Part shown: positions 1-10,974 of the stretch, piece by piece
How the letters are laid out: every line of letters starts with the position of its first letter
Position numbering within the stretch: the stretch's first letter is position 1
NCBI GenBank assembly: GCA_025618425.1
Contig: CM046850.1
Span: forward strand, 6,223,925-6,287,924
DNA from: Heliocidaris tuberculata
Lineage: Eukaryota; Echinodermata; Echinoidea; Camarodonta; Echinometridae
Reading direction: 5' to 3'
Length of the DNA: 64,000 nt
Position numbers and translations under genes: made by a program
Notes under the pieces: model-generated
The model's database searches: none
What the model was told of the DNA's origin: nothing
Seen by the model: the letters and a program-made list of their open reading frames with translations, nothing else

Positions 1-287
1 TTGATTGAATAAGAAATGTGCTGTAGAAATATAAAAATAGATCACCACATATTTATGACCAAACATGTAAGGTAAATGATGACACACAATAAGTACATTG
101 TCAAATCTGAGGAAAATAACAAAACAAAATACAAAACAAAAAAAAATTCATTCATTTAATAATAATGTGTCTGAAAAAAATTGAAAGTATTATCTCACTT
201 CTACTTGGCAAAATATGGGTTTCGACTAAGTTAAGATCTTCAGTAGATAAACTTTCTACGAATTTGATCACGTAGCCTAGAACATAT

Positions 288-505
288 GGAATGTCTGAAA
301 TCATCAGGAATTATGTTATTTTCTTTTTTATTTGAAGGGGGGGGGCAATTAATGTGTTATACATTTTGCAAATGAATCAAAGATCAAAATGTGATCAAAG
401 AGTCTATAATGTCTGGAATGTCTAAAAAATCCTCAGGAAATGTGTATTTTTGTTTCTCTGAAAGGGAGGGGGCAATAAATGTGTTATACATTTTGCAAAT
501 AAACT
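288..505. repeat. Diverged two-copy tandem duplication, 127-bp period
   Basis: Two adjacent units start at 288 and 415. Each opens with ggaatgtct, passes through a T-rich part and a short G run, and ends with a shared block aatgtgttatacattttgca (from 351 and from 478). Apart from this, the first 850 bases show no gene or recognisable element. Confidence 0.8.
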
Positions 506-853
506 TAAGAATCATACCTACTTTTATAAATGCTTTTTATAAATATGAGTCTATTATCCGGTAGGCTCTTGTTTATCACCCGCTATCTATGAATTTTCAT
601 CAAACTCATCGGAGTGAAAATAGATGAAGTATACTCAATCTTTTTCGATTTCCAATCATGATCTATCTATTTTCCTTTATTATTTTTTTCCTAAAATATC
701 AGCTTTCGGTACTTTTAAAACGCTTATAATACAGTCTAAAATGGAATGAGTTATAAGGGTAGTGTCCCTATTCCTTTCCATTAAGGTTCCTGAATACGGT
801 TGACTGTTTTGTCTAAATATTTGTTTTATGCCTGGGTATGAATGTAAATCGAA

Positions 854-1122
854 CAGGGGCGGCGCTACAGGGGGGGGGGGCAGAGGGGGCGACCGCCCCC
901 CTATGATTTTTCAAGTAGTGAAAAAAGAAAAAAAAAGAAAAAAAAAAAAGAAAAGGAGGAAGAAAAAGAAAAGAAAAGGGAAGAAAGAAGAAAGAGGAGT
1001 ATTAAAAAGAGAGGTCTTAAACATATAACTCTATATTACCCCTGTTATTTAATGGAGAAAAATATGACGTCATCTTTAGGTCGTCTTGCCCCTCCTATCA
1101 AAATACCCTGGCGCCGCCCCTG
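854..1122. mobile_element. hAT-like MITE with perfect 8-bp target duplication
   Basis: The 269-bp segment begins CAGGGGCGGCGCTACAGGG and ends with the matching inverted repeat CCCTGGCGCCGCCCCTG. It is flanked on both sides by the identical octamer AAATCGAA (846-853 and 1123-1130). An 8-bp duplication with CAGGGG-type ends is the signature of the hAT superfamily. The inside is a G run followed by a purine-rich AAAG/AAAAG tract, with no transposase coding capacity, so this is a non-autonomous derivative. The 66-residue lysine-rich frame inside it is not a gene. Confidence 0.9.
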
Positions 1123-1130
1123 AAATCGAA

Positions 1131-1988
1131 CAAAATGAAAGGTGACACAGATAGGGCATGATATTGCTAACCTCGATTTATGGGTGGAATGTTTTTTTTC
1201 AGTGCGAATTGGTTATATAAAGGCAAATCTTGAATTTATTTCTTCACTGCATTCTACCCCGCCATCGACTTGTTATTACTGTGTGATCGATCAGACCTTG
1301 GGTTCAAGGCAAATCAACGCACTTTATGTATGGTACAGGTTGTATTTGAACTTGTAGTTCAACGTGTGCCATCTCATAAGGATCCTGTTTCATAAGAGAT
1401 TTAAAGCGACAGTAAACTGGAGCTCCTGAATACTGCCATCTTTCAACAGGATTTGATAAGTGTCTGTGCCTCGCATTTTCCCATCATGCCCCATTCTAGT
1501 TTGTAAAGCTTAGAATGTACCTGCATGAAATTTTCCACAATGCCAAGTCAAAAATAATAGTTTGAAGTATAAAATTTGCCTATCATCCAAGCAAGCCGTT
1601 TGTCAAAATTCAAAATAAAATGCAATTTATTTTCAAATTATAATCTTAAGTTAGCAATCACTGTAAGATGGCGCTGTTCAAGTTCTGCCAGTTTAATGCC
1701 ACCTCAAAAAAGAATGACATGTTATAATAACTGATATAAGCTACTAAAATCAATGTATTTGATTTATGTTTGCAGATTAGTCACAGAATTGCTGAAATTA
1801 TTACTCGTAATCATTTTTATGAGTGTAGCCTAGTACGCACTCCATTATTTCCATAAAACTGAACCCCCCCCCCAAAAGTAAAAAAAAAAAGTAAAAAGAA
1901 TGACAGTTTCCGGCACGAGAACCAATGGAGGTCGCTACTGTGTAGTTCCATAGGGAGAGAGAGAGAGAGAGAGAGATAAATATGTAAG

Positions 1989-2047
<59 letters not shown>

Positions 2048-3583
2048 TACATACATAGCAATATAAACACACCTATAACTCACTTGCTTGATAGCACTGA
2101 GACTTATATAGAGCAGTGCACCCATCCCAATTAGAGTAAACGCCACGCCCTTGATATTACAAAATATTGATACTGTAGTCTTATCAGACGTTTTATGAGA
2201 GAAATTCCAGCTGAAGTTACGTAAATATATCATCTACTTAATCTGGTTACAGTAGTTACATCACCATGGACGTAACCGAAGTAAATATAAGGTTTAACCT
2301 ATTAAACCATTGATATTCAACACTATTCCCGATGACATTATAAGAGAGGTGAAGCTGAATACACAGCCCACACCCCGGGAGATATTGGTATTTTGTTGTT
2401 ATGACTACAGTTTAAAAGTTGTATTGATCATTCAAAATGGATTGACACGAAATGAGTTGAAATAATTAAAATGTATATTAGCATACGAAGAAAAAAAAAT
2501 CGTGTAAAAAAATGTCTCTAGGCTAGTGTTTGCCAGCTTCTTTTAGAAAGCAAGGTGCAGAATAAATTTTAAAAAAAATTATTTCGATGACATGAATCTA
2601 TCAGTTCTTTTTTTTTTTCATTTTTGCATGGAAAATTCTGTTACAAATATTACAAGGGAGAAAAGAAAGAAAAGAATACAAACCTTTTTAATGAAATAAG
2701 CGCTCCGCTTTATTAGGTAAGTAAATACCCTCATAAAAAAGGTCATGTCGAAAAAGGACATTAGCACCTTACCTGACGTGCCTAAACTCAAAACATTCTG
2801 CTATATTATCGTTACGTGAAATCCTTGAGGTGACAAATGTTAAATTCTCAGGAGGCTAAGCCAGGATTAGAGAACAGAGCACAACGACATCTCAGTTAAA
2901 ACTTTGTATAAACAGAGAAAATAAATTTTGCTTGGCCAATCTATTATATTCCTTTGCTTAATACGGAAACCGACATTAGGTTTTGATGTTGCAAAGGGTA
3001 TAAAACTGTTGGATAGCCCAAAACATATCACACCTTTTATTGTGCTTGCTATTGACTGGTAATACATCTTCATTTTCATTCATTTATCGACGTGACGTAC
3101 ATATCTCAGGCCGCGATTGTTACGGAGTAACCTTACACAGCTTATTGCGTATATTCACTTGTTTTGTAGACTGTATGATTTCATAATTAAGCTCATCATA
3201 TCAAACGGAATTATCTATGCTTGTCAAATTAGGGATTATGATATATCTGACGGGTAAAGCTATCCTAGCGAACCAATGATTTAATTTCCAGATCTCGTAC
3301 ATGGAGCCAACCATAAACCTTGTTTCAATTACTCAAAAGACAATCGCAAACAGTTTCCAGAACTCAACTCTGGGCTACTTTCAATACCTTCTTGTATTCC
3401 ATTTAAATAATATAAGTATATCATATATTATTACTTATTTATCACTTACAAAAGACTTTACGCAAGGCTGATGCAATTGATTTTTTGTTATGTTTGTTGT
3501 GAGTGTCTGGCGTTTCAAACAGACGGAAAAAAATTTGTCTGCGGAATCACTTTTATTACATAGTCCGCTATCCATTTGACAAG
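1131..3583. other. AT-rich intergenic DNA with one GA/GACA microsatellite
   Basis: No coding exon could be supported on either strand. The only clear structure is an imperfect (GA)n tract passing into (GACA)n at about 1953-2050; the serine/leucine-rich frames opposite it are artefacts. Unrecognised promoter elements for the gene starting at 3740 may lie at the downstream end; no convincing TATA box is seen. Confidence 0.6.
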
Positions 3584-3669
3584 AAAAAAAAAAAAGGGGG
3601 GGGGGGGAATGTCGTTATTTTCACTCGAAGTCGTCGATATAAGTTGCAAAAGGAAACTTTCGGGACATT

Positions 3670-3703
<34 letters not shown>
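3584..3703 (+). promoter_or_regulatory. Leader homopolymers: A12-G12 and C33 just upstream of the YHYH gene start
   Basis: A run of 12 A and 12 G (3584-3607) is followed 63 bases later by 33 consecutive C (3671-3703), ending 36 bases before the start codon at 3740. The G and C runs could pair as a hairpin in DNA or RNA, and each alone could form a quadruplex or i-motif. A regulatory role is inference. Long homopolymers are also prone to replication slippage and assembly error. Confidence 0.4.
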
Positions 3704-3739
3704 ATCGTTTACCCTTCACAGATCATCTTACCACCAGCC

Positions 3740-4511
3740 ATGTTCTCCACATTGGTTGTGGCACTCTGTGTCGCCCTCGCCCACGGCATCACGCAGGAGG
3801 AGACGGCGTATTTCGGCACCACAGGGGTACCTGAGGGTAATACTGGTATCACTGGATGGGTCACAGTCATCTCCAGCGGGGCTAACTGGGTCATCCAGAG
3901 TAACAACATCCCAGACCACGAAACAGGTAGGCATTGATACTTTGAACCATAACGTAATGATATACAAATCAGTATTAGAGTATTATGTAATGATAGATAT
4001 AAAAGTATTGGTATAGAAGAAGTAAAAATAATACACTTGAATGGTTTCAATTAAAAGATCCAGAGTGTAACTTGGCTGACATTCAGGAAATTATTTTGAA
4101 GTATCAATACAAAATTAAATACTCCAGATGGAACTCCGTCGACGTCCGATTTCCTTGAGATTCGAAGAGATTTTCTCTTTTTCATTCATATCTTTTTATC
4201 ATTAGGCCTTAGAAAAGATTGAAATATCGATGAAAACTCTAGTGGGTACATTAATCTCATGACCTTAATTACATGGTACAGGGTTCGAATCCCTGATATG
4301 GTGCTAACGTCAATGAGTATAATAATTATAAGACCAAGATCTGCATTTGTAACTCTCAACCGAGTTGAAGTACAAAAATGGTAACCCTTGAATTCCAGCG
4401 CGCCTTATCATGAAATAACACCTTAGGCCGGGAAGATCTTTAGCGCTTCTTATCACCATGATATCCAATTATCTATTATTATTATTGTTATTTTTATTAT
4501 TATTATTATTA

Positions 4512-4555
<44 letters not shown>

Positions 4556-5504
4556 GTTGTTGTTTTTATTATTATTATTATTATTATTATTTATTATTAT
4601 TATTATTCACATCATTATCGTTATCATCATTATTGCTACTGTAGAATTTATCTATTGATTGATTGACTGATTTAGTCAAACATATCAATACAGAATGACA
4701 GAATGGGTTGTTGGACTGTTTTCTATCTTGGTCCAGGTATTAAAAAACGTGTTTATCAACATTAGAAGTGTTAAAAATGGTATATGCAATACAATGACAA
4801 TAACAAAAAAGAGGAATCAAAGTTAACACGAATGTTTGATAAATATAACGAATAAAAATACGGAATTCAAAAAGTCGTTAATTTTTTTTATAAAGATGCT
4901 AAACATATTTGACCTTGATTTAAATCAACATGTATATTGATATCAAAACAGTAAACAAAGGAACAGAAAGGAAAGTGAAAGTAATGAGGGCTCCTATTTC
5001 TTACTTGTACAAGATATTATTATTATTATTACTATCGTGATATCCTGAAATTGGCCAGGTACCTTCCCCGGTAACTTCAACCCCAACTCCATCAGTGAGC
5101 AGACCGTGAGCCAGACCGTCCCCAAGGAACCTCAGGTCGCTACCACTACCACCTGTCTTCCCGGTGGACCCATCGGCGTTGCGGTCAACGGCATCGTCAT
5201 CTATAATCCATGGGACGCTGACGGCGACAACGCGGTCGAGGGCGAGGGTGCAGAGGTATTCGACATGTGCGATGGACATCCTGATCAGCAAGGAAGGTAA
5301 GGACGATTAACAAAACTTTGAAAAAATGAAATTTTTAGTCCCTGAAATGAAGACAAGTATTTCTTTTTTAACCAGTATGTAATTTTTTTCATCACGTGAT
5401 TATTGAATCAATTTTTAGAATAATAGTTATTCATTTTATATAAATAAATCTTTGTTATCTGTATGAAAAAGCACATTGAAAAGTTTCATCTTACACAAGT
5501 ACCG

Positions 5505-5564
<60 letters not shown>

Positions 5565-6751
5565 ATCTTTCATGTTGTGTCTGTGTGTGTTTTCTTCGTG
5601 CACTTTGTTAACACAACTGGGGTAAAAATGACAAATTTCGACGTATATATCACCCGATAATCAGTTCTGTCCGATCTTGATGTCCCAATCTCAGTGAAAG
5701 TCTTGTTAAACGCTTTATAAGTACGATGAATACTATATACAAATACTATATCTTGAGTTGCAAATTTATTGACATCCCCCACATTATGTTAATGGTTTGT
5801 TTGAACAGCTTAGTATCATTTCCCAAAATTATATGTTGATATTTTAATCTCATAACCAACTCAAATACCTTTCACCCATTTTGAAAATCATGAGCCATTT
5901 TTTAAATTATTAAGTCATGAATGCCATCATATTTCTGTTTCGATAACGATGAACATCATTTGAAGGCATGTACTTTCGAATGATAAGCTATGAATTTCCA
6001 TCACAATTAGGCAAATGCTTCAGCAGAGGTTGTGCTAAAGGGTGCATTCTCGCTGAAATAAATTTACATGGATTGCTTTGTTGGCCTCATATTAAGGCCT
6101 GGATACGTCAAGGAGATGGGACGAGTAACACCCCAATACGATCACAGATATAAATTCGCTTTCCCTTGTATATTCCGTCTACATCGCATCATTACACCCG
6201 TATTAATCAAATTAGAGTCCCAAATCATTCTTCAAAGACAGTTCACAGTACTTCAAAAAATTGTATCCTTAAGGTACCATTACCATAGAGAACCATCCAG
6301 CTGTCTCTTCGACGTCAACCCCGGAGTGCCCTCTCCCATGGTCGGCGTCGCTTTCGATGGCTTCGCGATCTACGGTCCCGTCGACGAGAGCGGCAACACT
6401 TTGACCTCAGCCGACCTCGACGAGTGCCACGGCCGTTACAACGCCGACGGCGTCTACCAGTACCACACCACCTCCGACTTTCCCTACATACTTGGGTGCT
6501 ACAGGGGCACCCCTCAGGGAGTCAACACAGGTGGTAACAACTGTTACAAGGCTGCTGACGCTGATGAGAGCGGTAATGTTAACGGTGGGAGTGGCGGTGG
6601 TGGAGGAGGGCCTCCACCTCGTCCACCACACCGACCACGCCCACGTCGCACTAGCCCACCAGCCGACGCCCTGGTGCCGCAGAATCTCTTCCAGAGAAGG
6701 CTGCCCGCTGGGTACAGAGACTTCCTGCAGAAGGTCATCTTTAGGCGTTAA
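3740..6751 (+). CDS. Secreted YHYH-domain protein, three exons, 300 residues
   Basis: Exons are 3740-3926, 5059-5296 and 6274-6751. Donors are gtaggc and gtaagg; acceptors end in ccag and taag. The spliced frame is 903 bases. Residues 1-16 form a hydrophobic signal peptide (MFSTLVVALCVALAHG), so the product should enter the secretory pathway. The YHYH domain spans about 20-222. SNNIPDHETG in exon 1 joins TFPGNFNPN in exon 2 as the family pattern requires. Then come GPIGVAVNG (99-107), DMCDGHPD (131-138), the signature YHYH at 143-146 immediately after the second splice junction, VGVAFDGFAIYGP (165-177), and a second motif YQYH (203-206). Cysteines at 95, 133, 152, 193, 217 and 232 may form disulphides. 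The C-terminal part (246-271) is a Gly run then a Pro/Arg-rich stretch, followed by an arginine-rich end (FRR). YHYH-domain proteins occur in bacteria, algae and marine invertebrates; their biochemical role is not established, so no reaction is assigned. The start at 3740 is chosen because it opens the signal peptide; longer upstream frames run through the homopolymers. Confidence 0.9.
4195..4425 (+). mobile_element. Degenerate tRNA-derived SINE in intron 1
   Basis: The block at 4279-4295 is a perfect five-base T-stem with a TTCGAAT loop (B-box-like, GGGTTCGAATCCC). Downstream is a SINE-type body (gtgctaacgtcaatgag, then tgcatttgtaactctcaacc and tggtaacccttg). No matching acceptor stem is found, so it is a SINE relic rather than a tRNA gene. 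The upstream limit is approximate. Confidence 0.55.
4472..4640. repeat. ATT/TTG microsatellite in intron 1
   Basis: This is an imperfect (TTA)n tract with TTG and ATC interruptions. Leucine-rich translations over it are meaningless. The following bases (about 4652-4990) begin with attgattgattg and may be the 3' end of a minus-strand LINE, but this is too weak to call. Confidence 0.9.
5511..5561. repeat. GA microsatellite in intron 2
   Basis: Nearly uninterrupted (GA)n in intron 2 of the YHYH gene. The rest of the intron (5297-6273) has no recognised element. Confidence 0.9.
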
Positions 6752-6878
6752 AATGTGACAATGAATTATTTCACAATACAAGAAATGGTATCAACAAATC
6801 TGAAAGAAAAAAACGTTTCATAATCAATTAACCTTTGGCTTCATGATTGGGAGGGGAAGCTTGTTTGAAAATCATATG

Positions 6879-6884
6879 AATAAA
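6879..6884 (+). terminator. Polyadenylation signal AATAAA of the YHYH gene
   Basis: A canonical AATAAA lies 128 bases after the stop codon at 6749-6751. It is followed by GT/T-rich sequence (ggtaatgtttgatacg, ctttgttatttcgag), as expected for a cleavage region. Confidence 0.7.
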
Positions 6885-7055
6885 GGTAATGTTTGATACG
6901 CCTTCTTTGTTATTTCGAGTTTTATTTGTTTTATTTTTTTAACAGTCTGCCACAAAATGTTGCCGCCAAATTTCTCAAAGAATTATTTGAGCTAAAAAGT
7001 AATCTACCTCCCCAGTTTTAATTACGTTATTATTATCAAGTGCTTATATTTCTTT

Positions 7056-7514
7056 TTAACCCATTGCCTACGGGAAACGTGTAATCCATGTCAGTCAGAC
7101 CCAACTTTGGAAAACCGAGCGCAGGTATATACTCCGAAAACGGCGTATGAATATAGAGCCCTCATCGTTCAGTGCGAGGCAGTGTGTACAAAAGGCATGG
7201 GAAAATCTTGCAAAGTCAACCTGCCAAAGATAAATGTATTCTTAAAAATAATGTTGCGTGTCAAATATCTTCAAAATCCTTGAATGAAATGACTTTCAAA
7301 TGACAAACATTTGAAATGAATATATCCGCAGCATTATTTTTGAAAAATATGTTATCAAGAGCAGGTCGACATTGCACGATTTTCTTCATGCATTCTGTAT
7401 ACACTGTCTCGCAATGAACGAAGAGGGCTCTATATTCACTTTGCTCCATACGCCGTTTTCGGAGTATATGCCTGTGCTCGGTTTTCCAGAGTTGGGTCTG
7501 ACTGCATGTGTTAA
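7056..7514. mobile_element. Small TTAA-bounded element, split by a nested insertion
   Basis: The left end reads TTAACCCATTGCCTACGGGA and the right side returns as catgtgTTAA at 7511-7514. The left end resembles the TTAA-flanked palindrome at 44868-44946 (TTAACCCTTTGCTGACGGGA). A 413-bp inverted-repeat element sits inside it. With that removed, only a short TTAA-bounded stretch remains. Confidence 0.4.
7092..7504. mobile_element. 413-bp MITE with about 135-bp inverted arms and CATGT duplication
   Basis: The left arm (7092 to about 7222) starts CAGTCAGACCCAACTTTGG. The right arm (about 7358-7504) is its imperfect reverse complement, ending in GAGTTGGGTCTGACTG. Identical CATGT pentamers flank it (7087-7091, 7505-7509). 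The central 135 bp is AT-rich and non-coding. A solo right arm of the same family lies at 51395-51543. The superfamily is not clear; 5-bp duplications with long arms do not fix it. Confidence 0.85.
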
Positions 7515-7730
7515 GTCTTTGCGAATGAGAGAATCAGTAGTCAATAAGTAAATATCTTTTTGTCATTTCATTACCTCTTCGCCCCTAACCTCTCAATTCC
7601 ACCGGCACTATTAGCGGCCCCGATAAGACCTCCTTTAAGAAATCCTAATGATGAAATGTGGCTATACGATTACAACTTATCTTTTTGCCCTCGAAAGAGA
7701 GGAACAGAAATGTTCTTCTAACATCATGAA

Positions 7731-7733
7731 GAT

Positions 7734-7764
<31 letters not shown>

Positions 7765-7815
7765 AGCGCGAAGAGAGAGAGAACATGGACAAAGAGAGTA
7801 AGAGAGAGAGTGTGT

Positions 7816-7847
<32 letters not shown>
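7731..7847. repeat. GA microsatellite with G run
   Basis: Imperfect (GA)n interrupted by ggggggggggagcgcgaa and by gtgtgtgag. Confidence 0.9.
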
Positions 7848-7851
<4 letters not shown>

Positions 7852-8223
7852 ACCACTTCAGCTTCCATCCAATGCCGATCGTGATGATCCTTAGCATTGA
7901 AATGTCCTTGAATCAAACAATTTATCATGACGTCGCCATAGACAGCATGTTGTGGGTCAGGCTCAGCTAGCCCATGTGCTATTATCTGGCCCCTTTTACC
8001 AACCAATGCTTTTCTTTCTTTATAATTATGTAAATATCATTGTATAAAAATGTAGTATACTTAAACGTTGTTGGTGGTAATAAATAAATCGAATAAAAAA
8101 ATTAATGGTAATCGTGTAGTAAAGAAAGCATGATAATGTTCTAAGTGGCCTATAGCTGCCTGTTAGGGGGCATTCGGGCTAGAGAAAGGAAGGACGAGGG
8201 GGGGGGGGGGATGGGGGTGTCTT

Positions 8224-8529
8224 GAAAATGAGACGAGAGGGGTTGCACGACATATGCCACGGCGACAATAGCTCCGGGCTATATTTCGTCAAAGATAAGG
8301 GTTAAGTTTAGGGTTGGGGTTAGGGTTTAGTCTAGTGTTTGCGCCAGGTTCGAAATTAAGAATGCGGTTAGTTTCGGAAAATGAGACGAGAGGGGTTGCA
8401 CGACATATGCCACGGCGACAATAGCTCCGGGCTATATTTCGTCAAAGATAAGGGTTAAGTTTAGGGTTGGGGTTAGGGTTTAGTCTAGTGTTTGCGCCAG
8501 ATTCGAAATTAAGAATTCGGTTAGTTTTA
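8224..8529. repeat. Two tandem 153-bp units with telomere-like motif
   Basis: Two nearly identical copies start at about 8224 and 8377. Each contains gccacggcgacaatagctcc, gggctatatttcgtc and a G-rich stretch with ggggttagggtttag resembling degenerate telomeric repeat. Few substitutions separate the copies, so the duplication is recent. A similar gttaggtttagggttag stretch occurs near 51300. Confidence 0.9.
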
Positions 8530-8685
8530 GAGTATTTATCCGGAGTAATTTCCGCTGGAGCATGCGTTGTACAACCCCCTCCAACACCTTTCCCTATTCT
8601 GTGGCCTTTGTTAATTTACATTTCATCCACCTAGTAAGATCCGTGGCCCCCTCAATGCCTATAGACCCACGTTACGCCACTGAAT

Positions 8686-8687
<2 letters not shown>

Positions 8688-8721
<34 letters not shown>

Positions 8722-8729
8722 CTCTCTCC
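8688..8729. repeat. CT microsatellite
   Basis: Near-perfect (CT)n tract interrupted once by CC. Confidence 0.9.
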
Positions 8730-9232
8730 CCCCATCTAGAGCCATTCTCCTACATGACCGTCTCGATTGTCATGCCAGCGTGGAAGAAATCCGATCGTCT
8801 GCTTTTGTCAGAGTGCATAATTTGGATATATAGCTTTGCTTCCCTTTTGGAAATATAAGCAGATATAAATTATACTGTAAATCGTATTACTTAAAAGATG
8901 AATTTCTCAGAAAATTAATGTTCGGTATTACCAGTAAATGTTGATGGCTATAAGAACAATCATCTGCTGTTAAAAGAACTGTTGATAAATTTCCTTTGAA
9001 TTATGTCGATGTATTGATTTAATACCTGTTTAAAAACTGCAAAAAATAAGTAACAATCAACAATATAGCGAAACAATAATATCAAAATAAAAGGGGCGGT
9101 ATAAGGCAAATGCGTACCGTGAACTCCAATGAAAGACATCATTCTTGATGATAAGAGTGTATTTTATACATGAATAGATAAATAGATAAAATAAATGAAT
9201 AAAATAAATAAATGATTAAATGGATGAATGAA

Positions 9233-9765
9233 TAAAAACTATATGTAAGGTTTTTGCCTGGAATACAATAATCTAACTTTATAAGATAATGTCCTACAAG
9301 CATGTTACATGAAAGGGTCTAATCCCGCACACATTTTCCTGCTGTGTCCTTTTAAAGATTTTATAACTGCAGATTAATATTTCGCTAAAAAAAGATACTT
9401 ATACAATCGAGCTTTCTGCTATATTTCGATTCTCTCAGATTTTCTCACCAATCAACTAAGAACCCATATCTTGTACCTGTTCTCATATCATATTAATTAT
9501 GTCAATAAGCCATTAAAAAAAAACGCGTACACCATGGAGTCATTAGTGAAAGCGGCTAATGCTTCTCCCGAAAATAGTGATCAATCATTCATGTTTTCGG
9601 CAGATATGTCGCAGAAACAAAGTAGCCTCGGCCTATATATCGAATGCAACATTAATGATGTTCACCCTGACATTTCGTTGATCTGAATAAAAACAGATAA
9701 TAAAACAATCGGGTTGATGAAGTTTGAGAAATATCTGCTAAAAATAAATTAAAGCCATTAATAAA
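9233..9765. repeat. 533-bp unit, copy 1 of 3
   Basis: This is the intact first copy of a tandem triplication. It starts at aataaaaactatatgtaagg and ends at aaattaaagccatta. It contains a 50-codon frame (9535-9687) beginning MESLVKAANASPEN. The frame is largely kept in copy 2 and shifted by a one-base loss in copy 3. An AT-rich (GAATAAATA)-like tract precedes the copy at 9165-9232. The unit matches no family I recognise. Confidence 0.9.
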
Positions 9766-10002
9766 TAAAAACTATATGAAAGGTTTTTGCCTGGAATACA
9801 ATAATCTAACTTTATAAGATAATGTCCTACAAGCATGTTACATGAAAGGGTAAAATCTCGTATACATATTCCTGCAGTGTCCTTGCTTTTAGATTTTATA
9901 ACTGCAGATTAATATTACGTTAAAAAGGATACTTATAAAACGAGCTTTCTGCTATATTTCGATTCTCTCAGATTTTCTCACCAATCCACTGAGAACCCAT
10001 AT
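9766..10002. repeat. 533-bp unit, copy 2, left part
   Basis: Same unit as 9233-9765, opening aataaaaactatatgaaagg. It breaks off after gagaacccatat, where the LINE at 10003 begins. The copy resumes after the LINE and the MITE, at 13775-13784 and 13917-14201. Confidence 0.9.
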
Positions 10003-10285
10003 TGATTGATTGATTGAAAATGGTTTATTGGAATAAAAAATCAATCGCGGCTCGGTAGCCGAATTACAGATTTTGTACAAATTAAAAACATCAAAATTAC
10101 AAAAAGCAAAATACTTTCACAGACAATAATCAATTAATGAGATGAATTCATAATAAAGATCAACTGTAATGAGACAGGAACTAAACTTTTAGGACGTATA
10201 CATATGAAATATGAACATAAATATGAATCATAAAAATCTATATTATCAAACATCAAGAGTTGTTGACAACGATTGTTATCACTAT

Positions 10286-10320
10286 TTACATTATTATTAG
10301 TATTATTATTATTATTATCA

Positions 10321-10350
<30 letters not shown>
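10286..10350. repeat. ATT microsatellite in the LINE 3' region
   Basis: (TTA)n with ATC interruptions. A second similar tract lies at about 10478-10543. Both fall between the LINE tail and its stop codon. Confidence 0.85.
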
Positions 10351-10351
<1 letters not shown>

Positions 10352-10479
10352 TATCATCATTATCACTGCTATATACAAAAGATACCGAATAGTTTACTCT
10401 TATTATTGCACTTAGAGATAACATGAATATTTTAAACGTTAAAATGTAACATTCAAATTATCAAAATTTCTATAATTAC

Positions 10480-10543
<64 letters not shown>

Positions 10544-10974
10544 TGCTATTATCATCATCATTATTATAATTTTATAAATCTATTTCACTTTACATTGAAT
10601 TCAACATCATTTCAAAGCATATAAAAAGGTAAGTATACATGAACATCTTGATGGTTATTCGATACGCAATAATCAGACTAAATTGAGTTATGTGGACATT
10701 CTGACAAGATAGTTATTGCAAAATTGGTTGTGGTAAAATGCAGTAAAATCATTGATAATAAAGCAGGAAAATATTTTGACAACTGAGATCAAACTGTGTT
10801 CAGCACTTATTATTATTAAAGAGGTTGTGTTAGGAAACATAATTCAGGAACTGTTATATTCTAGTTTTGATTCAGAAATAAAACCCGGATTTACAGGGGT
10901 ATTACATAATGAAGAAAAAAAAAATACCAACAAATCGAATTCACGTGAAAACCACACGTTCATGTATCAAAACT

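Noticed and set aside
3503..3739. Upstream extension of the first YHYH exon
   Set aside because: It reads through A, G and C homopolymers and would bury the signal peptide; the ATG at 3740 is preferred.
4279..4295. tRNA gene suggested by a perfect T-stem and loop
   Set aside because: No acceptor stem or anticodon arm pairs with it; it fits a SINE remnant better.
6068..6273. Open frame upstream of exon 3
   Set aside because: It is intronic. The YHYH family pattern and splice phase require entry at 6274.
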